Shown here piece by piece: positions 39,551 through 48,219 of a DNA stretch of 64,000 bases. The stretch's first letter is position 1; the number at the start of each line of letters is the position of its first letter. Made by a program: the position numbers and the translations under genes. The DNA lies in NCBI GenBank assembly GCA_033795365.1, contig JARYGU010000013.1:62001-126000 (forward strand), read 5' to 3'. The notes under the pieces were generated by a model. That model saw only the letters and a program-made list of their open reading frames with translations, ran no database searches and was not told the origin of the DNA. This stretch comes from JARYGU01 sp033795365 (lineage in GTDB: Bacteria > Pseudomonadota > Alphaproteobacteria > Rhizobiales > Rhizobiaceae).

Positions 39551-39883
39551 TCAGCCCTTGCGGACGATGCCGAGCCTTGCAATGACTTCACGCGGAATGC
39601 CGTAGCGGTGGATGGCATCCTTCTGACTGCGCAGGCCGCAGATTTCGCGCTGGATGAAAAAGGCCCAGACCTTGTCGGCGGCATCGTTCAGTAGCGTCTC
39701 GCGTTCTTGCGGATCGCAACCCGCCCCAAGCCGCTCGTGCAGCAAGGCCAGCGCCCTTTCCACCTTGAGACCATGCCGTCCCAAGGCGTCCGCCCGCTCT
39801 GAAAGCAGCTCATATTCAAGCAGGTTCAATCCACTGGAGGCGGAGGACGGATTGGAAAGCGATTGCGGCGGTCGGACAGTCAT
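39551..39883 (-). CDS. DUF6665-like protein
   Basis: Cytoplasmic protein of 110 residues with the pattern GLNLLEYELLSERADALGRHG, a middle AALALL-like helix, and the conserved C-terminal WAFFIQREICGLRSQ with IHRYGIPREVIARLG. I place it in the DUF6665 family, common in Rhizobiales and without assigned function. It ends 11 bp from the stop of the convergent long charged protein. The next gene on the other strand starts about 290 bp beyond its start codon. Confidence 0.7.
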   Translation of the reverse strand: MTVRPPQSLSNPSSASSGLNLLEYELLSERADALGRHGLKVERALALLHERLGAGCDPQERETLLNDAADKVWAFFIQREICGLRSQKDAIHRYGIPREVIARLGIVRKG

Positions 39884-40175
39884 TCACGGCTCCTTTCACC
39901 GGGAAGGATGAATCCATAGCGGCTTTCATGCAAGCATGTCGGCCGCAAAAGGGCGCGGATTCAATAAACAACCAGCTTCAGCAGCTTGCACCGGACCCGG
40001 AGAAAACGGCTTTCGCGATCGTCATGCCATCCGCCTTCATGCTGCACCTGCGAACCGCCGGCATGAAATTAACGATCCATTAATCAAAACATGGGATTTA
40101 TTTTTATGAAGTTGCTTCGGAACCGCGGACTCCCATGCCCTTTCCGGCCGTTGCCTGCGTGCAGTGCTCGGCGGC
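39884..40175. other. Intergenic region, no gene recognised
   Basis: The stretch is more AT-rich in its middle (ATTAACGATCCATTAATC followed by TTTATTTTTATG). A marginal EcfG-like element, GGAAC at 40119-40123 and TT at 40142-40143 with a CTTT -10, faces the downstream genes. Nothing else is seen. Confidence 0.5.
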
Positions 40176-40331
40176 ATGTCCGCCCCTCCGCGTAAAAGCG
40201 CCAAGTCGGTTCAGGCGCGCATCAAGTCAATCACGTCGAAGCGCATGATGCGCCATCCGAATGAAGATGGACTATCCGCAAACGCAACGCGCTCCGCTCC
40301 GGAGCATAGCGAGGAACGAGGAGAGCGGTGA
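40176..40331 (+). CDS. Small basic ORF coupled to the following long gene
   Basis: ORF of 51 codons starting MSAPPRKSAKSVQARIKSIT. The product is basic in its first half (KSAKSVQARIKSITSKRMMRH) and acidic at the end. Its TGA overlaps the ATG of the next gene by one base (TGATG), the arrangement of translational coupling. No family is recognised and the ribosome-binding site (CGGCGG) is weak. It may be a real small protein or a leader peptide controlling the downstream gene; chance remains possible. Confidence 0.4.
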   Translation: MSAPPRKSAKSVQARIKSITSKRMMRHPNEDGLSANATRSAPEHSEERGER

Positions 40332-41953
40332 TGCTGCCGCGCGTGGCAACCCCCAATGGAGCGCCGAGCCAAACTTCGCCGACCGTCGCTCCGTCGACGG
40401 GCACGCCCCTTGACGGCGGATCGAACGCTGCAACGCTCGCGAGCCTGCGAAACAGGATACTTGTCCATCTCATCGAGGTGCTTCTCAAGCAGATGCCTCG
40501 CGAGCAACATGAAGACGGATCGGTTCGGGGAGTGCTGGAAATCCTCCTCGAGGTCCTGAAAGCAACGCCACATCCGGACGGCCGCGGCGCGGACAGCATT
40601 CGCAAACTTGCGGATATCCTCAACAGAGTGCCCCCGGAGGCGCGGGCTGCAGTCGAAACGCTGATCAAGGCGGCGCTCACCGCGCTCCCGAGCAAGGTAC
40701 TGGCGGAGATCATCCGCAATCCGGACGGGCCTGCAGCGCAGAAACTGGCGGCGTTCCTGCAGACCTTTCCCATGCAAGCCGGTGCCGATGCGCATCCTCC
40801 ATCCAACATATCTCAGCCGCGTTTTCCGGCATACCAGACCCGGTGGATCGCGGAAGGAAATGCTGGCCGAGGCACGTCCAGCACGTCTTTCAATCCTCCA
40901 GCTCCGCCTGCGGACGCCCGGATCCTTCAGGCCGCGCTGAAACACCTGTTCGAAATCGAACCCGAGCTTGGAAGCAACGGCGATGTCGAAAGTCTTCCCC
41001 CATTGCGTAAAGCGGATGGGGAAGGCACGGGGCGACTGCAAACATCCGGAAATCTCCAGCCCTTGGCGACAGAAAGGGGCGGGAAAGCTGTTCCGGCTTC
41101 TTCCGCGCAGAAGGTCTCAGGCGAGGCAATCCCTGTAAGGAGCCCGGCTGCAAATTCCGGCGCCGAACCGCAACCGTCATCTGCCGCAATCGCCGAAAAC
41201 GGGCAGGAAATACCGGACACTCGGCAACTCCTTCAGGCCCGCGCAGCGGATATGACAGGTGCGCTGGATTTCGACACCGGGTCCGATACGATCACCCGGC
41301 TGATCGGTGCCCTCCTGTCAAACCTGACGGAAGACGAGACCCGCCTGCTCAAATCGCTGCTTGGCGCTCCTTTGCCGGAGCAGCAACCCGGAGAATCCGA
41401 CGAGCACCTCGAAATCCGGATCGCGCGCGCCCTCGAACAGGCCGGCCGCCAGACCGGAGAGATCATTTCTGCGGAGAGCCTGCGCACCATCCCCCGGCAG
41501 GCGGGCGAGGACAGTCCGCCGCGGCAAACGGCACCGTCGCTGCCGACCGGCGATACGATACCCAAGACGGCGGATATGCGGGAGGACAAGCCGGTCGCCG
41601 CGATCGCGCGCGAAACACGGGCGGCGGCAGCAGACGGCGGGCCCGACAATCCGCTTCAACAGCCACTTCTGCGCGACGGCACGCCTTCCTATGCTTTCGT
41701 GCCTTATCCCGGCGCGCCCGAAGAGTTCGATGAGCAAAAGCCCGCGCATGAGCGCGAGGAAGAGCAGCCGGCGGCGGAAGACGACGAACAGGCAGCCAGC
41801 GGCCAAGACGAAGAGAACGGAGCAGACGAGGACGCTTCGTCCGGACACGAAGACAAGGAGACCGAACGGAAGCGGGAAAAGATCGCGGATCTGGTCGGCC
41901 CGCCTGATCCCGGCTTCGTCTTCTATCAAAAGCTTGGCGACTACTGGACCTGA
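40331..41953 (+). CDS. Uncharacterised long protein with helical N-terminus and acidic C-terminus
   Basis: Protein of 540 residues, not recognised. Residues about 35-145 are predicted helical repeats with hydrophobic spacing (NRILVHLIEVLLKQMPRE, VLEILLEVLKATP, IRKLADILNRVPPEARAAVE). A second helical block lies at about 310-390 (TITRLIGALLSNLTEDETRL). The rest is proline-, alanine- and glutamate-rich and likely disordered, ending in a very acidic tract and a short aromatic tail FVFYQKLGDYWT that could be a docking motif. GAGGAGAG precedes ATG 40331; GTG 40328 is an alternative. No signal peptide. The 76-bp gap to rpsA holds a terminator. Confidence 0.7.
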   Translation: MLPRVATPNGAPSQTSPTVAPSTGTPLDGGSNAATLASLRNRILVHLIEVLLKQMPREQHEDGSVRGVLEILLEVLKATPHPDGRGADSIRKLADILNRVPPEARAAVETLIKAALTALPSKVLAEIIRNPDGPAAQKLAAFLQTFPMQAGADAHPPSNISQPRFPAYQTRWIAEGNAGRGTSSTSFNPPAPPADARILQAALKHLFEIEPELGSNGDVESLPPLRKADGEGTGRLQTSGNLQPLATERGGKAVPASSAQKVSGEAIPVRSPAANSGAEPQPSSAAIAENGQEIPDTRQLLQARAADMTGALDFDTGSDTITRLIGALLSNLTEDETRLLKSLLGAPLPEQQPGESDEHLEIRIARALEQAGRQTGEIISAESLRTIPRQAGEDSPPRQTAPSLPTGDTIPKTADMREDKPVAAIARETRAAAADGGPDNPLQQPLLRDGTPSYAFVPYPGAPEEFDEQKPAHEREEEQPAAEDDEQAASGQDEENGADEDASSGHEDKETERKREKIADLVGPPDPGFVFYQKLGDYWT

Positions 41954-41980
41954 CTTCGCCGAAGCCGGCATGGAAAAGCC

Positions 41981-42000
41981 CGCGAAGATCGCTCTTCGCG
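41981..42000 (-). terminator. Terminator downstream of rpsA
   Basis: CGCGAAGA-TCGC-TCTTCGCG, a perfect 8-bp stem and 4-nt loop, followed on the minus strand by GGCTTTTCC, 31 nt past the rpsA stop. It can also serve the convergent gene ending at 41953. Confidence 0.7.
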
Positions 42001-42031
42001 AGCTCGTTGTTCTTCAGGAACGAAGCAACGA

Positions 42032-43738
42032 TTATTCGGCGTTGCCGCGGTTCTTCAGTGCGGCACCCAGAATGTCGCCCAGCGAAGCGCCGCTATCCGA
42101 CGAACCGAACTGTGCGACGGCTTCCTTCTCCTCGGCGATTTCCAGCGCCTTAATCGAAAGCTGGATCTTGCGATCCTTCTTCGAGAAGTTGGTGACGCGG
42201 GCATCGACGACCTGGCCGACGGAGAACCGCTCCGGACGCTGCTCGTCGCGATCGCGGGAAAGGTCGGCGCGACGGATGAAGGAGGTGATGTCCTCGTGGT
42301 TCACGAGCTTCACCTCGATGCCGCCATCGTTGACCGCGATGACTTCGCACGAAACGACGGCGTTCTTGCGCAAGTCGCCGGAAGCGGCAGCGTCGCCGAC
42401 GGAGTCGCGGCCGAGCTGCTTGATGCCGAGCGAGATGCGCTCCTTGTCGACGTCCACATCGAGAACGACAGCCTTGACGACGTCGCCCTTGTTGAACTCC
42501 TCGATAACCTGTTCGCCCGGACGGTTCCAGTCGAGGTCGGAGAGGTGGACCATGCCGTCGACATCGCCGTCGAGGCCGATGAACAGGCCGAATTCGGTCT
42601 TGTTCTTGACTTCGCCTTCGACTTCCGTGCCAGCCGGGTGGCTGTGCGCGAAGGCCTGCCACGGGTTCTCGAGGGTCTGCTTGAGACCGAGCGAGATGCG
42701 GCGCTTCGTCGGGTCGACTTCGAGAACGACCACGTCGACTTCCTGGCTCGTGGACAGGATCTTGCCGGGGTGAACGTTCTTCTTCGTCCAGGACATTTCG
42801 GAAATGTGAATCAGGCCTTCGATGCCCGGCTCCAGCTCGACGAACGCACCGTAGTCGGTGATGTTCGTGACCGTACCGGAGATCTTCTTGCCGGTCGGGT
42901 ACTTCGTGCCGATGCCATCCCATGGATCCGACTCGAGCTGCTTCATGCCGAGCGAGATGCGGTGGGTTTCCTGGTTGATACGGATGATCTGAACCTTGAC
43001 CTGCTGGCCGATGTTCAGGATTTCCGACGGATGGTTGACGCGGCGCCATGCCATGTCGGTGACGTGCAGCAGGCCGTCGATGCCGCCGAGGTCGACGAAC
43101 GCACCGTAATCGGTGATGTTCTTGACGACGCCGTCGACAACCTGGCCTTCTTCCAGGTTCTGAACGATTTCAGAACGCTGCTCGGCGCGGGACTCTTCGA
43201 GAACCGTACGGCGCGAAACGACGATGTTGCCGCGGCGCTTGTCCATCTTGAGGATTTCGAAGGGCTGCGGATTGTGCATGAGCGGCGTGACGTCGCGGAT
43301 CGGACGGATGTCGACCTGCGAACGCGGCAGGAAGGCGACCGCGCCGTCGAGATCGACGGTGAAGCCACCCTTGACCTGGTTGAAGATGACGCCTTCGACG
43401 CGCTCGCCGGCTTCGAACTTGACTTCGAGCTTGGCCCAGCTCTCTTCGCGGCGAGCCTTTTCGCGCGACAGAACGGCTTCGCCCAGCGCGTTTTCGATGC
43501 GCTCGACATAGACTTCGACTTCGTCGCCGACCTTCAGCGTGCCGTCCTTGGACTTGGCACCGAATTCCTTGAGCGCGATGCGGCCTTCAACCTTGAGGCC
43601 GACGTCGACGACGGCGACGTCCTTTTCGATCGCGGTAATGAGACCCTTGGTGACGTAGCCTTCGGCCAGGTCATGCGTTGCGAAGGATTCCTGCAGGAGG
43701 GCTGCGAAATCTTCGCGGGTGGGGTTTGCTTGAGACAT
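42032..43738 (-). CDS. rpsA: 30S ribosomal protein S1
   Basis: RNA-binding protein of 568 residues (E. coli S1 557). Six S1 motifs in tandem are visible from about residue 30 to 535, for instance GLITAIEKDVAVVDVGLKVEG, DGVVKNITDYGAFVDLGGIDGLLH, GTVTNITDYGAFVELEPGIEGLIH and GEVKNKTEFGLFIGLDGDVDGMVH (quoted as landmarks). It recruits mRNA to the small subunit. The C-terminus LGDILGAALKNRGNAE is typical for rhizobial S1. It follows aroA-cmk on the same strand, the conserved alphaproteobacterial order, with a 114-bp gap that may hold its own promoter. Confidence 0.96.
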   Translation of the reverse strand: MSQANPTREDFAALLQESFATHDLAEGYVTKGLITAIEKDVAVVDVGLKVEGRIALKEFGAKSKDGTLKVGDEVEVYVERIENALGEAVLSREKARREESWAKLEVKFEAGERVEGVIFNQVKGGFTVDLDGAVAFLPRSQVDIRPIRDVTPLMHNPQPFEILKMDKRRGNIVVSRRTVLEESRAEQRSEIVQNLEEGQVVDGVVKNITDYGAFVDLGGIDGLLHVTDMAWRRVNHPSEILNIGQQVKVQIIRINQETHRISLGMKQLESDPWDGIGTKYPTGKKISGTVTNITDYGAFVELEPGIEGLIHISEMSWTKKNVHPGKILSTSQEVDVVVLEVDPTKRRISLGLKQTLENPWQAFAHSHPAGTEVEGEVKNKTEFGLFIGLDGDVDGMVHLSDLDWNRPGEQVIEEFNKGDVVKAVVLDVDVDKERISLGIKQLGRDSVGDAAASGDLRKNAVVSCEVIAVNDGGIEVKLVNHEDITSFIRRADLSRDRDEQRPERFSVGQVVDARVTNFSKKDRKIQLSIKALEIAEEKEAVAQFGSSDSGASLGDILGAALKNRGNAE

Positions 43739-43852
43739 GAAAACTCCTGATGTGCCTTGAAGGCACGCGCGCCGGGGTTAGCGTTGACAACGAACGAAAC
43801 GCGTCCGCTCTTCAGCCTCGAAGAGCAATCCGGCGCGGGGACGGGATCCGTT

Positions 43853-44485
43853 CTAGTGCTTAAGCGCGGCGTCGATGATCGCTTTGGCCGCGGAAAACGC
43901 CGCTTCTATACTCATTTCGGACGTATCAAGCAAGTGCGCGTCTCGCGCCGGCTTCAACGGGCTGTCGGAGCGGCCGGAATCACGCTCGTCGCGGCGGACG
44001 ATATCCGCCAGAATCGTCTCGAAATCGGCCTGCCCGCCCGCGCCGGCGATCTCGTCGCGGCGCCGCATCGCCCTGACCTCGGGGGAAGCGGTCACGTAGA
44101 GCTTCACCGGTGCGTCCGGGCAGACAACCGTGCCGATGTCGCGCCCATCGAGGACGGCGCCAGGCTCCTTCGCCGCGAAAGCGCGCTGCGCCTCGACCAG
44201 CGCGCGGCGGACGGACGGCATGACCGCGACTTTCGAGGCGGCCTCGCCGATCTCGTGCGCGGACAGGACGGATCGGTCGAGCCCCTCGAGATCGAGCTCA
44301 CGGGCAGCGTCGGCTGCGACGGTCTCGTCATCGAGCGGCAGTCCCCGATCCAGGAGCGCCTTGGCGGTGGCACGATAGGTGAGGCCGGTGTCGAGATGAT
44401 GGAAGCCGTATTCGGCGGCGAGGCGGCGTGAGAGCGTGCCCTTTCCGGCTGCGGCGGGGCCGTCGATGGCGATGATGAACGTCAT
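43853..44485 (-). CDS. cmk: Cytidylate kinase
   Basis: Phosphorylates CMP and dCMP with ATP. The protein has 210 residues. The P-loop is IAIDGPAAAGKGTLSRRLA near the N-terminus, then HHLDTGLTYRATA, AVLDGRDIGTVVCPDAPVKLYVTASPEVRAMRR (in parts, with the CMP-binding aspartate and arginine) and the RDERDSGRSDSPLKPARDA lid. ATG 44485 shares its A with the last base of the aroA stop (TGATG), so translation is coupled; longer frames upstream overlap aroA and are rejected. Cytoplasmic. Confidence 0.95.
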   Translation of the reverse strand: MTFIIAIDGPAAAGKGTLSRRLAAEYGFHHLDTGLTYRATAKALLDRGLPLDDETVAADAARELDLEGLDRSVLSAHEIGEAASKVAVMPSVRRALVEAQRAFAAKEPGAVLDGRDIGTVVCPDAPVKLYVTASPEVRAMRRRDEIAGAGGQADFETILADIVRRDERDSGRSDSPLKPARDAHLLDTSEMSIEAAFSAAKAIIDAALKH

Positions 44486-45852
44486 CAGGCCGCCCTGCTC
44501 TCCGAAAGCTCGATCCTGGCGCCCAGCCCCTTCATCAAGTCCATGAATTCCGGGAAGCTGGTCGCGATCATCGCCGCGTCGTCCACCGTCACGGGATGCT
44601 CCGAAACGAGGCCCATCACCAGGAAGCTCATGGCTATGCGGTGGTCGAGATGGGTGGCGACGAGAGCGCCCGATGCGTTGCCCAGGCCTTTGCCGCCCGG
44701 ACGCCCGCGTACGACCAGCGATGTCTCGCCCTCGTCGCAATCGACACCGTTCAGCTTGAGCCCGGCGGCCACGGCGGCCAGACGGTCGGATTCCTTTACC
44801 CGGAGTTCCTCGAGCCCGTTCATCACGGTCGCGCCCTCGGCAAAGGCGGCAGCGACGGCGAGCACCGGATATTCGTCGATCATCGACGGCGCACGCTCCT
44901 CCGGAACGCTCACCCCCTTGAGCTCGGAGTGGCGCACGCGCAGATCAGCCACATCCTCGCCGCCGGCAAGCCGCGGATTGAGGATTTCGATGTCGGCGCC
45001 CATTTCCTGCAAGGTCAGGATAAGACCGGTGCGCGTCGGGTTCATCAGCACGTTCAGGATCGTGACGTCCGAGCCCGGCACCAGAAGGGCGGCAACCAGC
45101 GGGAAGGCGGTCGAGGAAGGATCGCCGGGCACATCGATCACCTGGCCGGTCAACCGGCCGCGTCCTTCGAGACGTATGGTGCGCACGCCGTCAGCGTCCG
45201 TCTCCACCGTGAGATTGGCGCCGAAGCCGGCCAGCATCTTTTCAGTATGGTCGCGGGTCATCACCGGCTCGATGACGGTGGTGATCCCCGGCGTATTGAG
45301 GCCCGCGAGAAGCACTGCCGACTTCACCTGCGCCGAGGCCATCGGCACGCGATAGGTGATCGGGTTCGGCGTCTGCGGACCGCGCAAGGTCACCGGCAGC
45401 CGGTCACCTTCGGCGGATTTCACCTGCACGCCCATTTCGCGCAGCGGGTTCAGGACGCGGCCCATCGGCCGCTTGGTCAGCGACGCATCGCCGATAAAGG
45501 TCGAGTCGAAGTCGTAGACGCCGACGAGGCCCATGGTGAGACGGCAGCCCGTGCCGGCATTTCCGAAGTCGAGCGGCGCTTCCGGCGCAAGCAGGGCGCC
45601 GTTGCCGACGCCATTGATGATCCAGACGTCGCCTTCCTTGCGGATCTTCGCGCCCATGGCCTGCATGGCCTTGCCGGTATTGATGACGTCCTCGCCTTCG
45701 AGCAGGCCGGTGATCCGGGTCTCTCCGCCGGCAAGACCGCCGAACATGAAGGAGCGGTGCGAAATCGACTTGTCGCCGGGGATGCGGACGGTACCGGAAA
45801 GACCGGAGGATTGACGGGCGGTTGCGGGCTTTGCCTGTGCGCCATGCGACAT
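44485..45852 (-). CDS. aroA: 3-phosphoshikimate 1-carboxyvinyltransferase (EPSP synthase), class II, Gly100 form
   Basis: Sixth step of the shikimate pathway and target of glyphosate. The protein has 455 residues, identical in length to Agrobacterium CP4 EPSP synthase, and begins MSHGAQAKPATARQSSGLSG very like it. Conserved parts are PGDKSISHRSFMFGG, DFGNAGTGCRLTMG, SLTKRPMGRVLNPLR, PMASAQVKSAVLLAG, PSMIDEYPVLAVAAAFA and LRVKESDRLAAVAAGL. Residue 100 is glycine, where CP4 has the alanine responsible for its glyphosate tolerance. ATG 45852 matches the family start. First gene of aroA-cmk-rpsA. Confidence 0.96.
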   Translation of the reverse strand: MSHGAQAKPATARQSSGLSGTVRIPGDKSISHRSFMFGGLAGGETRITGLLEGEDVINTGKAMQAMGAKIRKEGDVWIINGVGNGALLAPEAPLDFGNAGTGCRLTMGLVGVYDFDSTFIGDASLTKRPMGRVLNPLREMGVQVKSAEGDRLPVTLRGPQTPNPITYRVPMASAQVKSAVLLAGLNTPGITTVIEPVMTRDHTEKMLAGFGANLTVETDADGVRTIRLEGRGRLTGQVIDVPGDPSSTAFPLVAALLVPGSDVTILNVLMNPTRTGLILTLQEMGADIEILNPRLAGGEDVADLRVRHSELKGVSVPEERAPSMIDEYPVLAVAAAFAEGATVMNGLEELRVKESDRLAAVAAGLKLNGVDCDEGETSLVVRGRPGGKGLGNASGALVATHLDHRIAMSFLVMGLVSEHPVTVDDAAMIATSFPEFMDLMKGLGARIELSESRAA

Positions 45853-46147
45853 GGAGGGTATTCCTTTGACATTCCATTTGCCGGCTTGGCGAGGCAACCC
45901 TTCGATCGGGACTGGCACATCCGCCGGAATTCCGGGGCTGCCTACCATAAAGCACTCGGACCGTCATCATCCTCATGTAAAAAAGCGATCCGCCGAGAAA
46001 GGCGGGCAACATGCCTTGCGCCGCGGAAAGTTAGGCTTTGACAGACGAAGCCAAGACGATTATGGGGACCGGCTAATTCATTTTACCGTCCAACCGCCGG
46101 TTTTCCGGCTGCGCCGGAGAAACCCGGCCACTCACGAGGCTTTGACT

Positions 46148-46537
46148 GTGGCAAAAGCGGAACTTGGAACCAAGCGCATAGACCCGGAAACGGGCCGTAA
46201 ATTCTATGATCTGAACCGGGACCCGATCGTCTCCCCCTATACCGGCAAGTCCTATCCGCTTTCCTTCTTCGAAGAAAGCTCTGCGGCAGCCGTACTCGAG
46301 AAGGACGAGGAGGAAGAGGTCAACGAGGTCGATACCGAGAGCACCGAAGTCGAGCTCGTATCTCTGGAGGATGCCGACGAGGAAGCCGCGGGCGGAGACG
46401 ATCTGCCGGATCTCGGCGATGACGATGTCGAAATCGGCGACGACGATGACGACACCTTCCTCGAGCAGGACGAAGACGATGACGACGACGACATGAGCGA
46501 CATCATCGGCGTGGCCGGCGACGAAGACGACGCATAA
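46148..46537 (+). CDS. TIGR02300 family protein
   Basis: Protein of 129 residues of an alphaproteobacterial family without known function. The N-terminal 45 residues contain the conserved core LGTKRIDPETGRKFYDLNRD with DPIVSPYTGKSYP; the remainder is extremely acidic (runs of D and E, for example DDDDDTFLEQDEDDDDDD), so the tail is likely disordered. GTG start at 46148 with GAGG nine bases ahead; it is the first residue in family proteins (read as M-A-K-A-E-L). Divergent from aroA with a 295-bp gap, and followed by a strong terminator and tRNA-Ala. Confidence 0.85.
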   Translation: MAKAELGTKRIDPETGRKFYDLNRDPIVSPYTGKSYPLSFFEESSAAAVLEKDEEEEVNEVDTESTEVELVSLEDADEEAAGGDDLPDLGDDDVEIGDDDDDTFLEQDEDDDDDDMSDIIGVAGDEDDA

Positions 46538-46550
46538 GGTCCTTCTGTTT

Positions 46551-46588
46551 CCGGCCGGTTCAAAAAATCGGCCGGGTTTGATTTTTTT
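46551..46588 (+). terminator. Intrinsic terminator after the TIGR02300 gene
   Basis: CCGGCCG / CGGCCGG (7 bp, 11-nt loop) followed by GTTTGATTTTTTT, 13 nt after the stop. Confidence 0.8.
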
Positions 46589-46686
46589 CGGCTTGCCATC
46601 TGCGAAAACCGGAAGTAATAAGCCGCCACTCCGCAGGTGCCGCCGACGGAGTATCCCAGGTCCGGCCAAAGCCGGCCTACCCTGAT

Positions 46687-46762
<76 letters not shown>

Positions 46763-46831
46763 AATTTCCATTAAGTTCGAAGCGTCGTGCAAAGCCGGAT
46801 GGCTTGTTGCAAGGCACTTGGTGCCGGCGGC

Positions 46832-46856
46832 GGAACCTTCCCCGATACGCCATGTT
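46832..46856 (+). promoter_or_regulatory. EcfG/RpoE2-type promoter ahead of a 57-residue protein gene
   Basis: GGAAC at 46832-46836 and TT at 46855-46856 after 18 bases (GGAAC-N16-TGTT), 35 bp before the ATG at 46891. Spacing to the gene is as in the 18-22 kb stress island. Confidence 0.65.
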
Positions 46857-46890
46857 TTCCTATGACATACGGAAGACAAGGAGAGCGGCG

Positions 46891-47064
46891 ATGGCCGATC
46901 CACGGCATTCAAAAGCCGATGAGGACAGGAAAAAGGGCGGTCCAAAGCCGATCGACGAGCGCGATATCGACACGCAACTCGACCAGCATCCGGAAGATCA
47001 TCGCCGGCAGGAAGGTCGCAAGTCCAAGGCCGACGACAAGAAACCGGAGAAGCGGGATGCCTGA
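46891..47064 (+). CDS. Small hydrophilic protein under an EcfG-type promoter
   Basis: Protein of 57 residues, almost wholly charged and polar (K, D, E, R, P, H), for example KADEDRKKGGPKPIDERDID. No family recognised; the composition is that of disordered, stress-induced small proteins. AAGGAGAG precedes the ATG. Upstream is a GGAAC-N18-TT element. It is followed 47 bp later by a single-helix membrane peptide gene on the same strand, possibly co-transcribed. Confidence 0.65.
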   Translation: MADPRHSKADEDRKKGGPKPIDERDIDTQLDQHPEDHRRQEGRKSKADDKKPEKRDA

Positions 47065-47111
47065 TCCATGTCTCAAGCGGCGTGGGAACGACTGAAGATT
47101 GGAAAACGCGA

Positions 47112-47267
47112 ATGAACATCCGCGTGATCATGATCGGCATTATCGCGCTGCTTGTCGCTTCCGTCTTCAGCATCCTCGTCTTCCGCGAGCTCGACACCGG
47201 CCAAGACGCGAGGGATACGGCACCGCCCGATCCGCTGACTGCCACCCCGCAACAGCTTTCCCAATAG
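47112..47267 (+). CDS. Small single-pass membrane protein
   Basis: Protein of 51 residues: a hydrophobic helix at about residues 3-24 (IRVIMIGIIALLVASVFSIL) and a polar tail rich in D, T, P and Q. It may be a membrane anchor or an uncleaved signal anchor. No recognised family. The ATG at 47112 has only a weak ribosome-binding site (GGAAAACGCGA). Lies between the EcfG-driven small gene and the DUF218 gene. Confidence 0.55.
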   Translation: MNIRVIMIGIIALLVASVFSILVFRELDTGQDARDTAPPDPLTATPQQLSQ

Positions 47268-47426
47268 CTTACAGACTGCTGCCGGACGGGACAGGCGGCA
47301 GGGCTGAGATCCCGTCAAAAGGCGCGCAAGTGAATTTCCTTGCTGCGACAATCTCGACATAGGCATCGTCATGGCTCCGGGGTAAGACGGTTGCGCCTGG
47401 TCAAGCTTGCGAATCGCGGGGATTGT

Positions 47427-48217
47427 TTGAGCTATATCGTTTCCAAGATGTTCTGGCTGCTGGCGCAGCCGCTGTCGCTCAGCTTTTTTCTTCTCGTCGC
47501 CGCCTTGTTGGTCGGCCTGGCGGGGTGGAGCGGCCTTCGCACGCTCCTGTCGCTTCTTTCCGCCCTTATTCTGTTCGTCACGCTGTTCACGTCGAGCGGG
47601 ACGGTGGCTCTGCAGGTGCTCGAAGACCGCTTTCCGCGCCCTGAACTTCCTGCCGGGGGCCGGGTTGCATCATCGTGCTTGGCGGAGCCATCGAAGCAGC
47701 CGTGATCGCCGGTCGCGGCGGATTCGAACTGAACCAGGCCGGCGACCGGTTCATCGAGACGCTTCGCCTTGCCCGGGACTATCCCGGCGCCCGCATCCTG
47801 GTCTCCGGCGGAGACGGTTCGCTCAGCGGCGACTATCCCGGAGACGCCGAAGTCTCCGCACGCTTTTTCGAAACCTTCGGGATTTCACCGGACCGGCTTC
47901 TGCAGGAGAGCTCCTCGCGCACGACCTTCGAAAATGTGAACTTCACCCGGGAGGTGCTTGCCGGGAACGGACTGGAAAATTGCCTGCTCATCACCTCCGC
48001 CTTCCATATGCCCCGCTCCATGGGGCTCTTCCAAAAAGCCGGGATAGAGGTTCTGCCGTGGCCCACCGACTACCGCACCAGCGGCAGGGCGGGACTCGGC
48101 CTCGACTTCACGCAGCCTTTGACGAACACGCAGATCGCAACGACGGCGATGCGCGAGTGGATCGGGCTCGCCTACTATTATCTGGCCGGCCGCACGTCGG
48201 CACTCCTGCCCGGCTGA
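47427..48217 (+). pseudogene. DUF218 (YdcF/ElyC-like) gene split by a one-base frameshift
   Basis: The 5' part encodes two membrane helices (KMFWLLAQPLSLSFFLLVAA and LLSLLSALILFVTLFTSSG) and QVLEDRFPRPELPAG. The 3' part, in another frame from about 47657, encodes the DUF218 domain: GCIIVLGGAIEAAVIAGRGG, ARILVSGGDGSL, SSRTTFENVNFTREVL, LITSAFHMPRSMGLFQKAG and WPTDYRTS. Adding one G to the five-G run at 47655-47659 restores a single protein of about 263 residues. Family proteins act in envelope polysaccharide metabolism. Either the gene is inactivated, frameshifts at the run, or the base is a sequence error. Start TTG 47427 (CGGGGA ahead) or ATG 47448. Confidence 0.65.
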
Positions 48218-48219
48218 GC

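Noticed and set aside
40119..40143. GGAAC-N18-TT upstream of the small ORF at 40176
   Set aside because: The -10 side is CTTT and the distance to the first possible start is only 33 bp in a region without stress-type genes; kept as marginal, not called as a promoter.
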